The notes under the pieces were generated by a model. That model was not told where the DNA came from and ran no database searches. It saw only the letters and a list, made by a program, of their open reading frames with translations. A stretch of 64,000 nt of DNA from Paraglaciecola arctica BSs20135. GTDB taxonomy: Bacteria; Pseudomonadota; Gammaproteobacteria; Enterobacterales; Alteromonadaceae. This document shows positions 54,618-64,000 of the stretch, in pieces; positions within the stretch are counted from its first letter, which is position 1; each line of letters opens with the position of its first letter. The DNA lies in contig NZ_BAEO01000025.1 in assembly GCF_000314995.1 (NCBI RefSeq), forward strand, positions 1 through 64,000. Direction: 5' to 3'. Position numbers and translations under genes: made by a program.

Positions 54618-55493
54618 ATGGGTTATCTGGTACTTTTCCCCTTTTTGTTTTTTACCTTCACAGTATACGCAATGGAAGGTGAGGAGCTGACAGCAGAATT
54701 TACTTCTAAGATTTCAGCTTTAGAAAATAACAGTGGTGGACGGCTTGGTGTCTCGGTTATTTCCGCTAATGGAAGCGCACTTTATACATATCGAGAAAAT
54801 GAGCGATTTGCGATGTGTAGTACCTTTAAAGCTTTATTAGGGGCTGCTATTTTGTCAAAAGTGGATAGCAATCTTGAGTCACTAGATAGAGCAATACCAT
54901 ATACAACAAAAGATATACTGGACTATGCCCCTATAACAAAACGTAATCTAAGTGTAGGGCGTATGACGGTATCCGAATTGAGCGCTGCATCTATACAGTA
55001 CAGCGATAATACAGCGGCTAACTTACTACTTGATGCAATAGGTGGCCCGCAAGCACTTACAAGCTATCTACGTTCCATTGGCGATAACCAAACTCGCCTA
55101 GATCGAAACGAACCATCATTGAATACTAATATAACGGGGGATTTACGTGATACCAGTACTCCAAATGCTATGGCTGAAACCCTCCATAAAGTTATGTTCG
55201 GTGATGATCTTTCGCCCGCCTCTAAAGAACAACTCAAGGCATGGATGTTTGGCAATACAACAGGGGCCAATAAACTAAAAGCAGGTTTTAATAAATTTTG
55301 GATCGTTGGTGATAAGACAGGAAGTTGTGGAAATGGCGCCAGCAATGACGTTGCTATTGTATATCCAAGAGGAACCGAAGCATTCATTATTAGCGTGTTT
55401 TATACAGGTTCCAGCGCTTCTAATGATATAAAAAATGCTGTTATTGCTGACGTTGCTCAAATTACTTCGAGTGCATTATTAAATAATCACTGA
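54618..55493 (+). CDS. Class A beta-lactamase
   Basis: This 291-residue serine beta-lactamase has a signal peptide (cleavage near VYA-MEG, residue 19). Motifs in order: the S-x-x-K motif in FAMCSTFKALL (Ser near 67, Ambler 70), YSDNTAAN (SDN loop), the omega-loop Glu and Asn in LDRNEPSLN (Ambler 166 and 170), and DKTGSCGNG (KTG, Ambler 234-236). Cysteines at Ambler 69 (MCS) and 238 (SCG) match the pair that forms a disulfide in carbapenem-hydrolysing subgroups such as GES, KPC and NMC-A, and RFAMCSTFK is shared with GES. Activity spectrum is not shown. No LysR regulator lies beside it. Confidence 0.9.
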   Translation: MGYLVLFPFLFFTFTVYAMEGEELTAEFTSKISALENNSGGRLGVSVISANGSALYTYRENERFAMCSTFKALLGAAILSKVDSNLESLDRAIPYTTKDILDYAPITKRNLSVGRMTVSELSAASIQYSDNTAANLLLDAIGGPQALTSYLRSIGDNQTRLDRNEPSLNTNITGDLRDTSTPNAMAETLHKVMFGDDLSPASKEQLKAWMFGNTTGANKLKAGFNKFWIVGDKTGSCGNGASNDVAIVYPRGTEAFIISVFYTGSSASNDIKNAVIADVAQITSSALLNNH

Positions 55494-55602
55494 GTGCTCA
55501 CTTATCAATACTGATTAGCCTGATGGTTAAGACGTGCCGCTTTCCTTACAATAATAGCGGTGCTGGACGGTGTGGCTTATCCGGAGCTCAGGTTGAATAG
55601 TA

Positions 55603-56358
55603 TTAAATCTTCACACAGGCAAAAATTGCGTTACCTGAGTTGTTCTCATAAGGCATGATCCTTTCATAGTCATGTTCAAAAATATGTATTTCAAAGTATG
55701 GTTTTAATATTTCTATTAAATGATTAAAACTGAACGCCACCATTGCATGTTCGTCATGCCATATTTGGGTTTCTTCAGAGCTATCTTCTGTAGTTCTTTT
55801 TTCGATACTGAGTTTCAGAGACTGTTTATCGCCATTGCCAGAGTAATGCCAGCCAGAACTGAAAGTGAACAAATTATCTTGTTGTTTAGCTGTGTGTTTT
55901 ACAAATAGTGCGTTGCTGATTTTTGTTTTGTCGACCACGTTAAAGCAGAACATTCCATTGGTATTTAATGCACTATGAACGCTAGATATACAGCTTTTGA
56001 GTTTTTCAATACCATCGTTGTAATGTATGGAATACAAGAAACAAGTGATTAAATCTACTGGCTCAGTTAGGCTGAATTCACTCATGTTTGCCAAAGAAAA
56101 TTGCGCTTCTGGACAACGTGCTTTGGCTATGTCGAGCATGGGCTGATTAATATCAAGTCCATTACTGAGGAAGCCAAAGTCGATAAAATGGCGAACATGT
56201 GGACCCGTTCCACAAGCAACATCAAGATGGGTATTTCCATGGTTACCAAAAATCTGCTGCAGCCGTCGAATGTGCTGGCTTTGAGCGTGGTAGTCGATAT
56301 CCACACACATTAAGTCGTAATAGCCTGAAAGGTCTTTATATAGTGCGTTTGTAGACAT
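55603..56358 (-). CDS. Class I SAM-dependent methyltransferase
   Basis: This 251-residue protein has the methyltransferase core: the SAM motif THLDVACGTGPHVRHFIDFG with the later acidic GLDINQPMLDIAKARCP, and EPVDLITCFLYSIHYN. After it come CFNVVDKT and a beta-rich lid. No signal is present. The substrate cannot be told. It stands alone between the beta-lactamase and OsmC genes, on the opposite strand. Confidence 0.8.
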   Translation of the reverse strand: MSTNALYKDLSGYYDLMCVDIDYHAQSQHIRRLQQIFGNHGNTHLDVACGTGPHVRHFIDFGFLSNGLDINQPMLDIAKARCPEAQFSLANMSEFSLTEPVDLITCFLYSIHYNDGIEKLKSCISSVHSALNTNGMFCFNVVDKTKISNALFVKHTAKQQDNLFTFSSGWHYSGNGDKQSLKLSIEKRTTEDSSEETQIWHDEHAMVAFSFNHLIEILKPYFEIHIFEHDYERIMPYENNSGNAIFACVKI

Positions 56359-56536
56359 GTTTGCCTAGTTGTTTAGGTGAACTATTTTGGGAGGCGCATC
56401 ATAAACTAAGCAGTAGATCTAGCAATCTATTTTCTATCTAAACGTTTAATGAATATATTCTTGACGTATGACTCTGTTGCTTCCAGTATCATTCACAATC
56501 TAACATTAGTTTTAAATCACTCAATAGGTATTAGAT

Positions 56537-56929
56537 ATGAATATAGAAATTAGTCTACTTGATGGACAGAAACTACAAGCAAACCTTGGCCAGCATCAGA
56601 TCATCAGTGATCAGAGCATCTCAGCGGGAGGTGAAGAGTCATACCCAGAACCTTTTGATTATTTTCTGGCAAGTATGCCCTTGTGTGCAGGTTTTTATAT
56701 TCGTAAGTTTTGTGATTCCAGAGGTATCAGTACTGAAGGTATAAAGCTTACTCAAGAACATGCCACTATAGGCGAGGATAAATATCACAAACGTTTCTCT
56801 ATTTCAGTGACATTGCCACAGGGATTTCCTGACAAGTATAAAAAAGCATTACTGGCTGCTGCCAATACTTGTACTGTCAAAAAAGTGATCCAAGCCATGC
56901 CTGAATTTGATATTCAAATTGCTGACTAG
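56537..56929 (+). CDS. OsmC-family protein
   Basis: This 130-residue protein fits the OsmC/Ohr superfamily, which reduces organic hydroperoxides through two cysteines. Visible are EPFDYFLASMPLCAGFYIRKFCDSRG (split here), with C50 and C59, and the second redox cysteine C112 in NTCTVKKVI. The segment DYFLASMPLCAG matches the usual helix after the beta region. Whether C50 and C112 act as the peroxidatic pair is inferred. It stands alone. Confidence 0.8.
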   Translation: MNIEISLLDGQKLQANLGQHQIISDQSISAGGEESYPEPFDYFLASMPLCAGFYIRKFCDSRGISTEGIKLTQEHATIGEDKYHKRFSISVTLPQGFPDKYKKALLAAANTCTVKKVIQAMPEFDIQIAD

Positions 56930-57008
56930 TTTGCTGAACGATTAAGATTTTTCCTAGGTAAATTGGATTGCTAATCTAATGTACTTAGGATACTTAAAAC
57001 TTGTAGCT

Positions 57009-58736
57009 TTAAAGCCCGTAAGAATACTTCAGTAAGCTTAATACAATAGTCGAATAACACAGCGATATGGGTAAACCAAACTTGATAAAGTGTTTAAATC
57101 TATAGTTGCTGGCACTGAATACTAATAGATTGGTTTGGTAGCCATAAGGTGAGATAAAGCTGGCGCTGGCGGCGAAGGCAACCGCTAATGCGAAAGGCAT
57201 AATTGGAACGCCTAGGGTTTGCACCAGTCCATAGGCTAATGGGAACATTAACGCAGCTGCAGCGTTATTAGTGACTAGCTCGGTGAGTATTAAAGTTAGA
57301 ACATAGACCAATACTAGTGCCCATATGGGGCTGACACTACTGGCCCATGGGCCAATCAATTGCATAATCTGGGTTATTACTCCTGACTTTTCAAGGGCGG
57401 TAGCTAGGCTTAGAGCGCCGACTATCACCACTATTAGATTAATCGGGATATTGCGCTTAATTTCGTTGTTTGAAGTCACCCCACCTATAACCAGTATGGC
57501 CATAAAAAACAGTAAACCCGTGGTAAGGTTTAAAACTGAAGTTGCAGCTAAGGCTATTGTGAGTAAAAATCCACCTAGTGTGAGCCATTCTTGAAGACGA
57601 CTCAGTTTTGTTTCCACCTTTTTTTCCGACAGAATAAAAAAGTTTTTGGTGAGGTTATGCCTCTGCATAAAGTCTGGGCCAGTAGCCAGTAATAAAAAAT
57701 CCCCTGACTGCAGCTTTATTTCGCCTAGTTTGCCAGATAATGATTCTCCGTCGCGTCTTATGGCCACTACAGCGGCATCAAATAGCGCTCTAAAGCCTAG
57801 GGCTTTGAGGGATTTTCCGATGATTTGTGCACGATTTGAAATAATCACTTCAGTAAGGTTTTCGCGCAACAGACCATTGGACTCAGCAAAGAGTTTTAAA
57901 CCTTTAATATGGCTTAAGTTGCCAACATGTTGAATATTGCCAGAAAATATTAATTTATCGCCAGATTGAATAACTACTTCGGGGGTAACTGGGGTGATAA
58001 GTTTTCCGTCACGAGCGATTTCAATTAAAAATAATTCAGGTAAATTTCTGAGATGATTTTCTTCGACACTTTTACCAATTAACTCACAGTCTTGTTCCAC
58101 GTCAGCTTCGATAAAGTAGCTTTTATATTCAGTGTTTTTATTGGCAATTGCTGGCAATAAAGGGGTCATCAAAAACATCAATAAACCACAACTTAAACCA
58201 GCCACTAGGCCGTAGAGTGTAAAATCCCAAAAATTGAAACCCGGATGACCATGTTCAATTAAAAAGCTATCAACAATTAAGTTGGTTGACGTACCGATTA
58301 AGGTAACTGTGCCGCCTAAAATCGCTGAATATGACAAGGGGATCAGTAATCGCGAGGCATGGTGATATTGATTTTGTTTCACCGGACCAATCAAACTTGC
58401 CACTACTGCTGTGTTATTCAAAAGCGCAGAAGAGAAAAAAGTTAAACCAAATAACCGCCAATAACTAGCGTTAAAACTTGCGGTGACTAATGTTCTGCCT
58501 AAACGTTTGATTAATGCAGTTTTATCTACGGCTGAACTAACTAACAGTAGTAATACAAGAGTGATTAAACCTTGGTTGGTGAAGTTGTTAAAAACGTCAC
58601 CAATCACCAGCTGCTGGCTAGCGATCAAGGCTAAAAGAGAGCTTGAAAAAATGAAAGACGGGCGCTTGTCAGTGACAACAAGCGCCAAAATAGTACCGGC
58701 AAAAATAGCTAAAACCAGATACTGATTAATGTCCAT
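57009..58736 (-). CDS. SLC13-family permease with two RCK_C domains (probable sulfate transporter)
   Basis: This 575-residue membrane protein has about 10-12 helices. Anion permease motifs are LLNNTAVVASLIGPVK, SYSAILGGTVTLIGTSTNLIVDSF and VTNNAAAALMFPLAYG. The middle holds two soluble TrkA_C/RCK_C domains (about residues 205-275 and 290-365: LIGKSVEENHLRNLP, IIGKSLKALGFRALF). SLC13 members with this pair are found with sulfur-assimilation genes. It is the last gene of the cysD-cysC-cysQ-cysN run, 24 bp after cysN, so sulfate import is the likely role; the substrate is inferred from context. Confidence 0.85.
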   Translation of the reverse strand: MDINQYLVLAIFAGTILALVVTDKRPSFIFSSSLLALIASQQLVIGDVFNNFTNQGLITLVLLLLVSSAVDKTALIKRLGRTLVTASFNASYWRLFGLTFFSSALLNNTAVVASLIGPVKQNQYHHASRLLIPLSYSAILGGTVTLIGTSTNLIVDSFLIEHGHPGFNFWDFTLYGLVAGLSCGLLMFLMTPLLPAIANKNTEYKSYFIEADVEQDCELIGKSVEENHLRNLPELFLIEIARDGKLITPVTPEVVIQSGDKLIFSGNIQHVGNLSHIKGLKLFAESNGLLRENLTEVIISNRAQIIGKSLKALGFRALFDAAVVAIRRDGESLSGKLGEIKLQSGDFLLLATGPDFMQRHNLTKNFFILSEKKVETKLSRLQEWLTLGGFLLTIALAATSVLNLTTGLLFFMAILVIGGVTSNNEIKRNIPINLIVVIVGALSLATALEKSGVITQIMQLIGPWASSVSPIWALVLVYVLTLILTELVTNNAAAALMFPLAYGLVQTLGVPIMPFALAVAFAASASFISPYGYQTNLLVFSASNYRFKHFIKFGLPISLCYSTIVLSLLKYSYGL

Positions 58737-58759
58737 ATTTTGTTATTCTTTCTAGTTGA

Positions 58760-60166
58760 TTACAGTTTACGAATATCAGTGGCATTCCAATGAGGGAAAT
58801 GTTTTCTAACTAAGTCATTAAACTCTAATTCAAATTCAGAAAATTTGCCTGCACCAGTATCTTCAGCTACGTCTATGATCATGCCAGCACCCACAGTCCC
58901 ATTAGTAACCCTATCAATGATGATAAAGGCACCTGTGGCACGGTTTTTCTTGTAGGGGTCGCAAGCAACTGGTTGAGTTAACTTGATTTTGCCTACAGCG
59001 ATTTCATTTAGCGCCAGACGTACAGTATCTTTATGTTCTAAAGAGTTCACATCAATTTGATATTCCACATCTGTGATACTACCTGGGACAAATTTAGTCG
59101 CAAACTTAAAACCATATTGCTTATTAGGCATCATTGGCTCTTCATCCATCCACACTAAATTTGTTCTATAAGTGTTGCTATGCAAAGGTAGGTTGTCACT
59201 TTTAACTATCATGTCGCCACGAGAAATATCAATTTCATCTTCTAATGTGATAGTGGTAGTAAGAGGTGCAAAGGCAATCTCTTGCTCACCCTCAAAATTA
59301 ACTAAGGCTTTAACTCTAGACTGCTTACCCGAGGGTAGGGCAGTAATCTTATCGCCTGGCTTTATCTGACCAGATACCACTGTACCTGCAAAACCTCGGA
59401 AGTTTAGATTGGGTCGGGTGACGTATTGCACTGGGAAACGGAAATCGTCTGCGTTGATATCATCATTAATTTCTACGTTTTCTAGCATAGTCATCAAAGT
59501 TTCACCCTTATACCAAGGTGTGTTTTCGCTAACGTTGACGACATTGTCACCATCTAAGGCCGACAAGGGGATAAACTGAATATCTGGAATTTCTAATTGT
59601 TTAGAAAATTCTAAATATTCTGCTTTTATTTCTTCGTAAACTGTTTCGCTATAGTCTTTTAAGTCCATTTTGTTAACCGCAACTATCACGTGTTTGATGC
59701 CTAACAAAGACACTAAAAATGAATGACGACGGGTTTGGGTCTTGACCCCCGCGCGAGCATCAATAAGTATGATGGCTACATCACAATTAGACGCACCTGT
59801 CACCATATTGCGGGTGTATTGCTCGTGTCCGGGAGTATCAGCGATGATAAATTTACGTTTGTCTGTGGAGTAATAACGGTAGGCCACATCGATTGTGATG
59901 CCTTGCTCTCGTTCAGATTGTAAACCATCTACTAATAATGCCAAATCCACTTTGTCGCCAGTAGTACCGCTTTTTTTACTGTCTTTGGTGATAGCGGCAA
60001 GTTGATCTTCAAAAATCATTTTTGAGTCGTGTAACAAACGGCCTATTAAGGTGCTTTTACCGTCATCAACGCTGCCACAGGTTAAAAATCGCAACATGTC
60101 TTTCTTTTCATGTTGATCTAGATAGCCCAAAATATCGGACTGTAATAATGTATTTTCGCTATTCAT
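58760..60166 (-). CDS. cysN: Sulfate adenylyltransferase subunit 1 (GTPase)
   Basis: CysN is the EF-Tu-like GTPase that drives ATP sulfurylase. GTPase motifs are [16 protein letters not shown] (P-loop), [20 protein letters not shown] and NKMDLKDY; the C-terminal half is the elongation-factor beta-barrel part. Starting at the ATG at 60166 (MNSENTLL), 2 bp past the cysQ stop, gives 468 residues, near the E. coli value of 475. The upstream TTG at 60175 is less likely. It lacks a fused CysC domain; the kinase is a separate gene two genes upstream. Confidence 0.95.
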   Translation of the reverse strand: MNSENTLLQSDILGYLDQHEKKDMLRFLTCGSVDDGKSTLIGRLLHDSKMIFEDQLAAITKDSKKSGTTGDKVDLALLVDGLQSEREQGITIDVAYRYYSTDKRKFIIADTPGHEQYTRNMVTGASNCDVAIILIDARAGVKTQTRRHSFLVSLLGIKHVIVAVNKMDLKDYSETVYEEIKAEYLEFSKQLEIPDIQFIPLSALDGDNVVNVSENTPWYKGETLMTMLENVEINDDINADDFRFPVQYVTRPNLNFRGFAGTVVSGQIKPGDKITALPSGKQSRVKALVNFEGEQEIAFAPLTTTITLEDEIDISRGDMIVKSDNLPLHSNTYRTNLVWMDEEPMMPNKQYGFKFATKFVPGSITDVEYQIDVNSLEHKDTVRLALNEIAVGKIKLTQPVACDPYKKNRATGAFIIIDRVTNGTVGAGMIIDVAEDTGAGKFSEFELEFNDLVRKHFPHWNATDIRKL

Positions 60167-60168
60167 AA

Positions 60169-60957
60169 TTAGCAACTCACCAAAAAATAAGGATTTAAAA
60201 CGGATTCTTTTTGATTGTATCTAAGAGGTGCAGCATCTGCTTTTAGCGCATCAGTTGCATCTTCAATGATTGTTACCTTGCCGCCCGCGGCTTCTACGAC
60301 AGCTTGCGCAGCGCCGGTATCCCATTCACATGTTGGGCCTAAGCGTGGATAAAGATGCGCGGCACCTTCTGCGACTAGACATAACTTAAGTGAGCTACCC
60401 ATAGCAACCAACTCAGTTTCGCCTTCTAAGGAGTCAAGTAAGGCTTGTATCTCCGGGCTTTGATGGGAGCGGCTACCCACTATTTTCCAGGTTTCGCCTT
60501 TTATCCTAGCTTTGGGAGTGATATCTGCTTTTTTACCTGCAGTGATCTTAAACGCCCCTTTACCTAAAACGCCTACATAGGTTTGTGCTAAAACGGGGGC
60601 ATACACCACACCAAAAACTGGTACGCCGTCTTTAATTAGTGCGATATTTACTGTGAATTCACCGTTTTTCTTAATGAATTCTTTGGTACCGTCAAGGGGG
60701 TCAACTAACCAATAGGTATCCCAGCTGTTACGTTCTTGCCATGAAATATCTGCGGACTCTTCAGACAAAATAGGAAAATCAGACACTTTGCTTAAGCCAT
60801 CTACAATACAATTGTGGGCAGCTAAATCGGCTTCAGTTAGAGGGCTTGCATCTGACTTTTCATAGATAGCAAAATCCTTCTGATAGATATCCATGATTTT
60901 ATCACCCGCTAGGTGACTGATATCGATGATACTTTGAATAAGTTGTTCGGTTAACAT
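60169..60957 (-). CDS. cysQ: 3'(2'),5'-bisphosphate nucleotidase CysQ
   Basis: CysQ removes 3'-phosphate from PAP (and PAPS), preventing inhibition of sulfate metabolism. The 262-residue protein has the inositol-monophosphatase-like metal site [12 protein letters not shown] and [20 protein letters not shown], and the C-terminal [17 protein letters not shown]. Its start overlaps the cysC stop by 1 bp (TAATG). Location inside the sulfate-activation operon fits its role. Confidence 0.95.
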   Translation of the reverse strand: MLTEQLIQSIIDISHLAGDKIMDIYQKDFAIYEKSDASPLTEADLAAHNCIVDGLSKVSDFPILSEESADISWQERNSWDTYWLVDPLDGTKEFIKKNGEFTVNIALIKDGVPVFGVVYAPVLAQTYVGVLGKGAFKITAGKKADITPKARIKGETWKIVGSRSHQSPEIQALLDSLEGETELVAMGSSLKLCLVAEGAAHLYPRLGPTCEWDTGAAQAVVEAAGGKVTIIEDATDALKADAAPLRYNQKESVLNPYFLVSC

Positions 60958-61553
60958 TAAGCCACAATTCCTTTTTGTTTTAATAAATCAAAAAGGTGTT
61001 CTGCAGACTGTTCAGCCGTTTGCCCTGAAAATGCTAAAGTGATTTCTGCATTTTCTGGTGCTTCGTAAGGTGAATCTATACCAGTAAAGTCTTTAATGTC
61101 GCCTTGCCTGGCTTTTTGATATAGCCCTTTAGGATCTCGTTTTTCACATTCTTCTATAGGTGTATCAACAAATATTTCGACAAATTCGCCATCTGCTAAT
61201 AAATTACGGCAAAAGTCTCTTTCAGTTTTAAAAGGTGAGATAAAAGCTGTTAGCACTATTATGCCTGCATCAACAAAGAGTTTAGATACTTCACCAATAC
61301 GTCTGATGTTTTCGACTCTGTCTTTATCACTAAAGGTTAAATCACCACATAAGCCATGACGCACGTTATCGCCATCTAACAAATAAGTATGTTTGCCGTG
61401 CTCAGCTAATTTTTTTTCTAACAAATTCGCAATAGTAGATTTACCTGAACCGCTCAAGCCGGTTAGCCATAACACACAAGATTTCTGCTTTTTTGCTTCA
61501 GCCCTGCGAGCTTTATCCACATCATGCTGATGCCACACTATATTAGTCGCCAT
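60957..61553 (-). CDS. cysC: Adenylylsulfate kinase
   Basis: CysC phosphorylates APS to PAPS. The 198-residue protein has the Walker A motif GLSGSGKST (residues 32-40), [40 protein letters not shown] and [16 protein letters not shown], all family signatures. Its start overlaps the cysD stop by 1 bp (TAATG). In most relatives cysC follows cysN; here it lies between cysD and cysQ. Confidence 0.96.
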   Translation of the reverse strand: MATNIVWHQHDVDKARRAEAKKQKSCVLWLTGLSGSGKSTIANLLEKKLAEHGKHTYLLDGDNVRHGLCGDLTFSDKDRVENIRRIGEVSKLFVDAGIIVLTAFISPFKTERDFCRNLLADGEFVEIFVDTPIEECEKRDPKGLYQKARQGDIKDFTGIDSPYEAPENAEITLAFSGQTAEQSAEHLFDLLKQKGIVA

Positions 61554-62467
61554 TAGAAATACCCCTCCATTTTTTTCTTCTCCATTGAGCCTGAAGAATC
61601 ATGGTCAATGACTCTGCCTTGGCGCTCTGAAGTTTTGGTCAATAACATTTCTTGAATAACTTCTGGCAAAGTAGCGGCTGTTGACTCTACTGCGCCGGTT
61701 AGTGGGTAACACCCTAAGGTTCTAAAACGCACTGAACGCATTTCAGGTGTTTCGCCTTCTTCCAATGGCATACGGTCATCGTCGACCATAAAGAACACGC
61801 CGTCGCGTTTAACCACAGGGCGGGGTTTGGCTAAATACAGTGATGGAATTTCGATGTTTTCCATATAAATATATTGCCAAATATCTAGCTCAGTCCAGTT
61901 GGACATTGGGAATACACGAATACTCTCGCCTTTATTAATTTGTGCGTTGTAGACGTTCCATAATTCAGGACGTTGATTTTTAGGATCCCATCTGTGATTT
62001 TCGTCACGGAAAGAATAAACCCGTTCTTTGGCCCGAGATTTTTCTTCGTCACGCCTTGCTCCACCAAAAGCTGCATCGAATTTATAGTGATTCAGTGCTT
62101 GTTTTAAGCCTTGGGTTTTCATGATGTCTGTATGTTTAGAGCTACCATGACTGAATGGCCCAACATTCATTTTTAAACCTTCAGGGTTAATATGTACCAG
62201 CAGATTAAGATCATGTTTTTTGGCCATCTCATCCCGAAATGTAATCATTTCATGGAATTTCCAAGTGGTATCTACGTGTAACAATGGAAAAGGAATTTTA
62301 CCTGGAGCAAAGGCTTTACGTGCTAGATGTAATAACACTGAAGAATCTTTACCGACAGAATACAGCATCACTGGGTTGTCGAATTCAGCCGCCACTTCAC
62401 GGAAAATATGAATGCTTTCCGCTTCAAGTTGTTTTAAGTGGGACACAGTAGGGATCGAGTTAGACAT
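61553..62467 (-). CDS. cysD: Sulfate adenylyltransferase subunit 2
   Basis: CysD is the adenylyl-transfer subunit of ATP sulfurylase and pairs with CysN. The 304-residue protein has the PP-loop [20 protein letters not shown] near residue 42, [36 protein letters not shown] and GRVIDHD near the end. The frame is open from 62482, but the ATG at 62467 ([10 protein letters not shown]) has GAGAAAG just upstream and matches the family start. It leads the operon cysD-cysC-cysQ-cysN-SLC13. Confidence 0.95.
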   Translation of the reverse strand: MSNSIPTVSHLKQLEAESIHIFREVAAEFDNPVMLYSVGKDSSVLLHLARKAFAPGKIPFPLLHVDTTWKFHEMITFRDEMAKKHDLNLLVHINPEGLKMNVGPFSHGSSKHTDIMKTQGLKQALNHYKFDAAFGGARRDEEKSRAKERVYSFRDENHRWDPKNQRPELWNVYNAQINKGESIRVFPMSNWTELDIWQYIYMENIEIPSLYLAKPRPVVKRDGVFFMVDDDRMPLEEGETPEMRSVRFRTLGCYPLTGAVESTAATLPEVIQEMLLTKTSERQGRVIDHDSSGSMEKKKMEGYF

Positions 62468-62494
62468 GGCTTTCTCACGCAAAGTTGGTTGTTT

Positions 62495-62522
62495 ATATTA
62501 AATAGTTCTATACCTAGAACAA
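62495..62522 (-). promoter_or_regulatory. Promoter and dyad upstream of cysD
   Basis: On the minus strand TTGTTC (complement of 62517-62522) and TAATAT (complement of 62495-62500) are 16 nt apart, with about 30 nt to the cysD ATG. The dyad GTTCTA-TACC-TAGAAC (62505-62520) is perfect and overlaps the -35, which would suit a repressor. Neither has been tied to a known regulator. Confidence 0.45.
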
Positions 62523-62594
62523 TAACAAAAATCGACTGTGAGCTGTATTCTTATTTGTGCTATCACAGTCTTAAATGACCTGAAGAAACACATA

Positions 62595-62854
62595 ATATCA
62601 TTAAGCATCAATATTCGTCCTCTCAGCGAGATTTATAGATGCGTAATCTTGGCATTTGAATGCGCTAATATGGTTCTATTTCAAATTCACGCAACGCAGA
62701 GTGGGTTTCTTTAAACCTCGTCCTTTGGAAAAGTTGCAACCGATTGTGTACTGCGCTGTCGCTACTTGAAAGGGGAATGCCATTCAAGTAACGACGCCTA
62801 GTCCAAATCCGCTTAGGACTTTCTGAGTGCGCTATTATTTATGCTGATTGGTAT
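62595..62854. repeat. MITE-like structured repeat, copy 2 (260 bp)
   Basis: This is homologous to 38496-38759. It shares the CCTCTCAGCGAGATTT left part, AACGCAGAGT in the middle, and the right end (CTGAGTG...TTTATGCTGATTGGTAT), while much of the interior has diverged. It keeps a stem at the same relative place, 62758-62770 with 62783-62795 (12 of 13 pairs). It lies 7 bp after the putP stop and upstream of cysD; no gene is inside. With the short promoter stretch it fills the 62468-62860 gap. Confidence 0.72.
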
Positions 62855-62860
62855 AGGCAA

Positions 62861-64000
62861 CTAATCAAGTTGCTTTAATGAAAGTTGCACTCTGTCGAAT
62901 GTGTCTGTTACTAGTTTATCATCTTGGGTACCCAATAAACTGACAACAATAATGGTAATGCTAGAAACCAAGAAGCCCGGGACAATTTCGTAAATCCAAA
63001 CATTCAACAATTGGCCGTTTATGGTGATAGGGGCGTAAATCCAAACTAATACCGTAATTGCCCCTGACAACATGCCTAATATTGCAGCTAATTTTGTCAT
63101 TTTTTTCCAGACTAAGCTGATCAGCACCAAAGGACCAAAAGCAGCGCCAAATCCAGCCCAAGCATTACTCACTAAGTCAAGAATAGTGCTTTCACGATCA
63201 TAGGCTAAGTAAATGGCGACTAACGCCACTAATACCACTGATACTCTTCCAGCTGTGACTAATTCTTTCTGACTGGCATCCTTACGTAAAAATGCTTGAT
63301 AAAAATCACCTGTCAAAGAGCTTGAAGTGACCAAAAGTTGTGAAGAAATAGTACTCATAATTGCCGCTAAAATAGCACCCAATAAAAAACCACTAATTAA
63401 AGGATGAAAAAGTATTTGTGACAGGTAAATAAAGATGGTTTCTGGATCTTGCATATTACCTTGGTTTTTTGTCACGTAGGCAAGACCCAATATTCCGGTG
63501 GCAAGAGCACCAGTAATAGAGACCAACATCCAACTAATACCTATTCTGCGAGCCATTTTGATATCTTTTACTGAACGGATCGCCATAAAACGTACAATGA
63601 TATGGGGTTGACCAAAATAACCTAAGCCCCAAGACAATAACGATATTATGCCAATAACCGACATGGTTTCCCCAGTGGAAGCGTTAACAAAAAAATCTAG
63701 ATAATCCCCATCATAGGTCGCCAGTTGCGTAGCCGCACCGCTGAAGCCACCTAGGTCAAATAACACCACTACTGGCACTAGTATCAAAGATACAAACATA
63801 ATACAGCCTTGCACAAAGTCAGTAATACTGACCGCCATAAAGCCACCTAGTAGGGTATAGGCGACTACCACTCCAGCTGTAACATACAAGCCCATTTCAT
63901 AACTTAAGCCAAATGAAGATTCAAATAATTTACCACCGGCTACTACGCCAGACGAAGTATACAAGGTGAAAAAAATCACAATCACAACAGAAGAAATCAG
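62861..64000 (-). CDS. putP: Sodium/proline symporter PutP, 3' part (cut by window edge)
   Basis: The frame is open to the right edge (LISSV precedes the GTG often read as a start near 63985), so only about the last 379 residues of a roughly 500-residue SSS-family transporter are visible. Motifs include FFTLYTSSGVVAGGKLFE, GLYVTAGVVVAYTLLGGF, SLLSWGLGYFGQPHIIVRFMAI (in parts), GAILAAIMSTISSQLLVTSSSLT, and the C-terminal VSNAWAGFGAAFGPLVL. It imports proline with sodium. It ends 7 bp before MITE copy 2. Confidence 0.9.
   Translation of the reverse strand: MISSVVIVIFFTLYTSSGVVAGGKLFESSFGLSYEMGLYVTAGVVVAYTLLGGFMAVSITDFVQGCIMFVSLILVPVVVLFDLGGFSGAATQLATYDGDYLDFFVNASTGETMSVIGIISLLSWGLGYFGQPHIIVRFMAIRSVKDIKMARRIGISWMLVSITGALATGILGLAYVTKNQGNMQDPETIFIYLSQILFHPLISGFLLGAILAAIMSTISSQLLVTSSSLTGDFYQAFLRKDASQKELVTAGRVSVVLVALVAIYLAYDRESTILDLVSNAWAGFGAAFGPLVLISLVWKKMTKLAAILGMLSGAITVLVWIYAPITINGQLLNVWIYEIVPGFLVSSITIIVVSLLGTQDDKLVTDTFDRVQLSLKQLD

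Overview
The window looks like chromosome from an AT-rich marine gammaproteobacterium of the Alteromonadales, most like Paraglaciecola/Glaciecola. This is inferred from the gene families (DUF3718, the bamD/rluD/pgeF/clpB neighbourhood, the long second GAPDH, YeaC followed by a DUF349 protein, an Oar-like TonB receptor) and not from a database search. No rRNA, tRNA, CRISPR array, transposase or phage gene was seen.

Region by region. 0.1-7.3 kb: a DUF3718 protein, then an ECF sigma factor/ChrR-type zinc anti-sigma module. A five-gene lipid-modification operon (FAD amine oxidase, DUF1365, Cfa-type methyltransferase, chalcone-isomerase-like protein, DUF3833 lipoprotein) runs away from a LON-domain gene, the sigma gene and its anti-sigma gene. 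Three promoters with the same spacing (YGATCY-N18-TATNN) lie in front of the operon, the LON gene and the sigma gene, which suggests one autoregulated regulon. 7.3-13 kb: bamD, rluD, pgeF and clpB (with a sigma-32-like promoter), then the frameshifted tail of an endonuclease/exonuclease/phosphatase gene. 13-24 kb: central carbon metabolism, with a hexose-6-phosphate mutarotase, gapA, the glycogen/maltodextrin genes malQ-glgB-glgX, and a second, long GAPDH. 24-31.6 kb: a membrane thioredoxin, an M14 carboxypeptidase, an AGCS symporter, a zinc-ribbon membrane protein, YeaC, a DUF349 protein and an RluF-type pseudouridine synthase.

31.8-38.2 kb: an RND multidrug efflux operon ending in its probable TetR regulator. 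38.2-39.6 kb: about 1.45 kb without genes, holding a 264-bp MITE-like structured repeat and a decayed second copy of the rluF tail. 39.6-41.9 kb: a small membrane protein, a LysR regulator and a PAPS-dependent sulfotransferase. 42-52.2 kb: a complete trans-4-hydroxy-L-proline catabolic island (M24 peptidase, D-hydroxyproline dehydrogenase, pyrroline-hydroxycarboxylate deaminase, hydroxyproline 2-epimerase, ketoglutarate-semialdehyde dehydrogenase, GntR regulator, TonB receptor). The same palindrome, ATTGTATACAAT, occurs at the divergent catabolic promoters and at the receptor promoter.

52.4-57 kb: small accessory genes, including a class A beta-lactamase with the cysteine pair seen in carbapenemase subgroups. 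57-62.5 kb: a sulfate-activation operon in the order cysD-cysC-cysQ-cysN-SLC13 permease. 62.6-64 kb: a second copy of the MITE-like repeat and the 3' part of putP, cut by the window edge.
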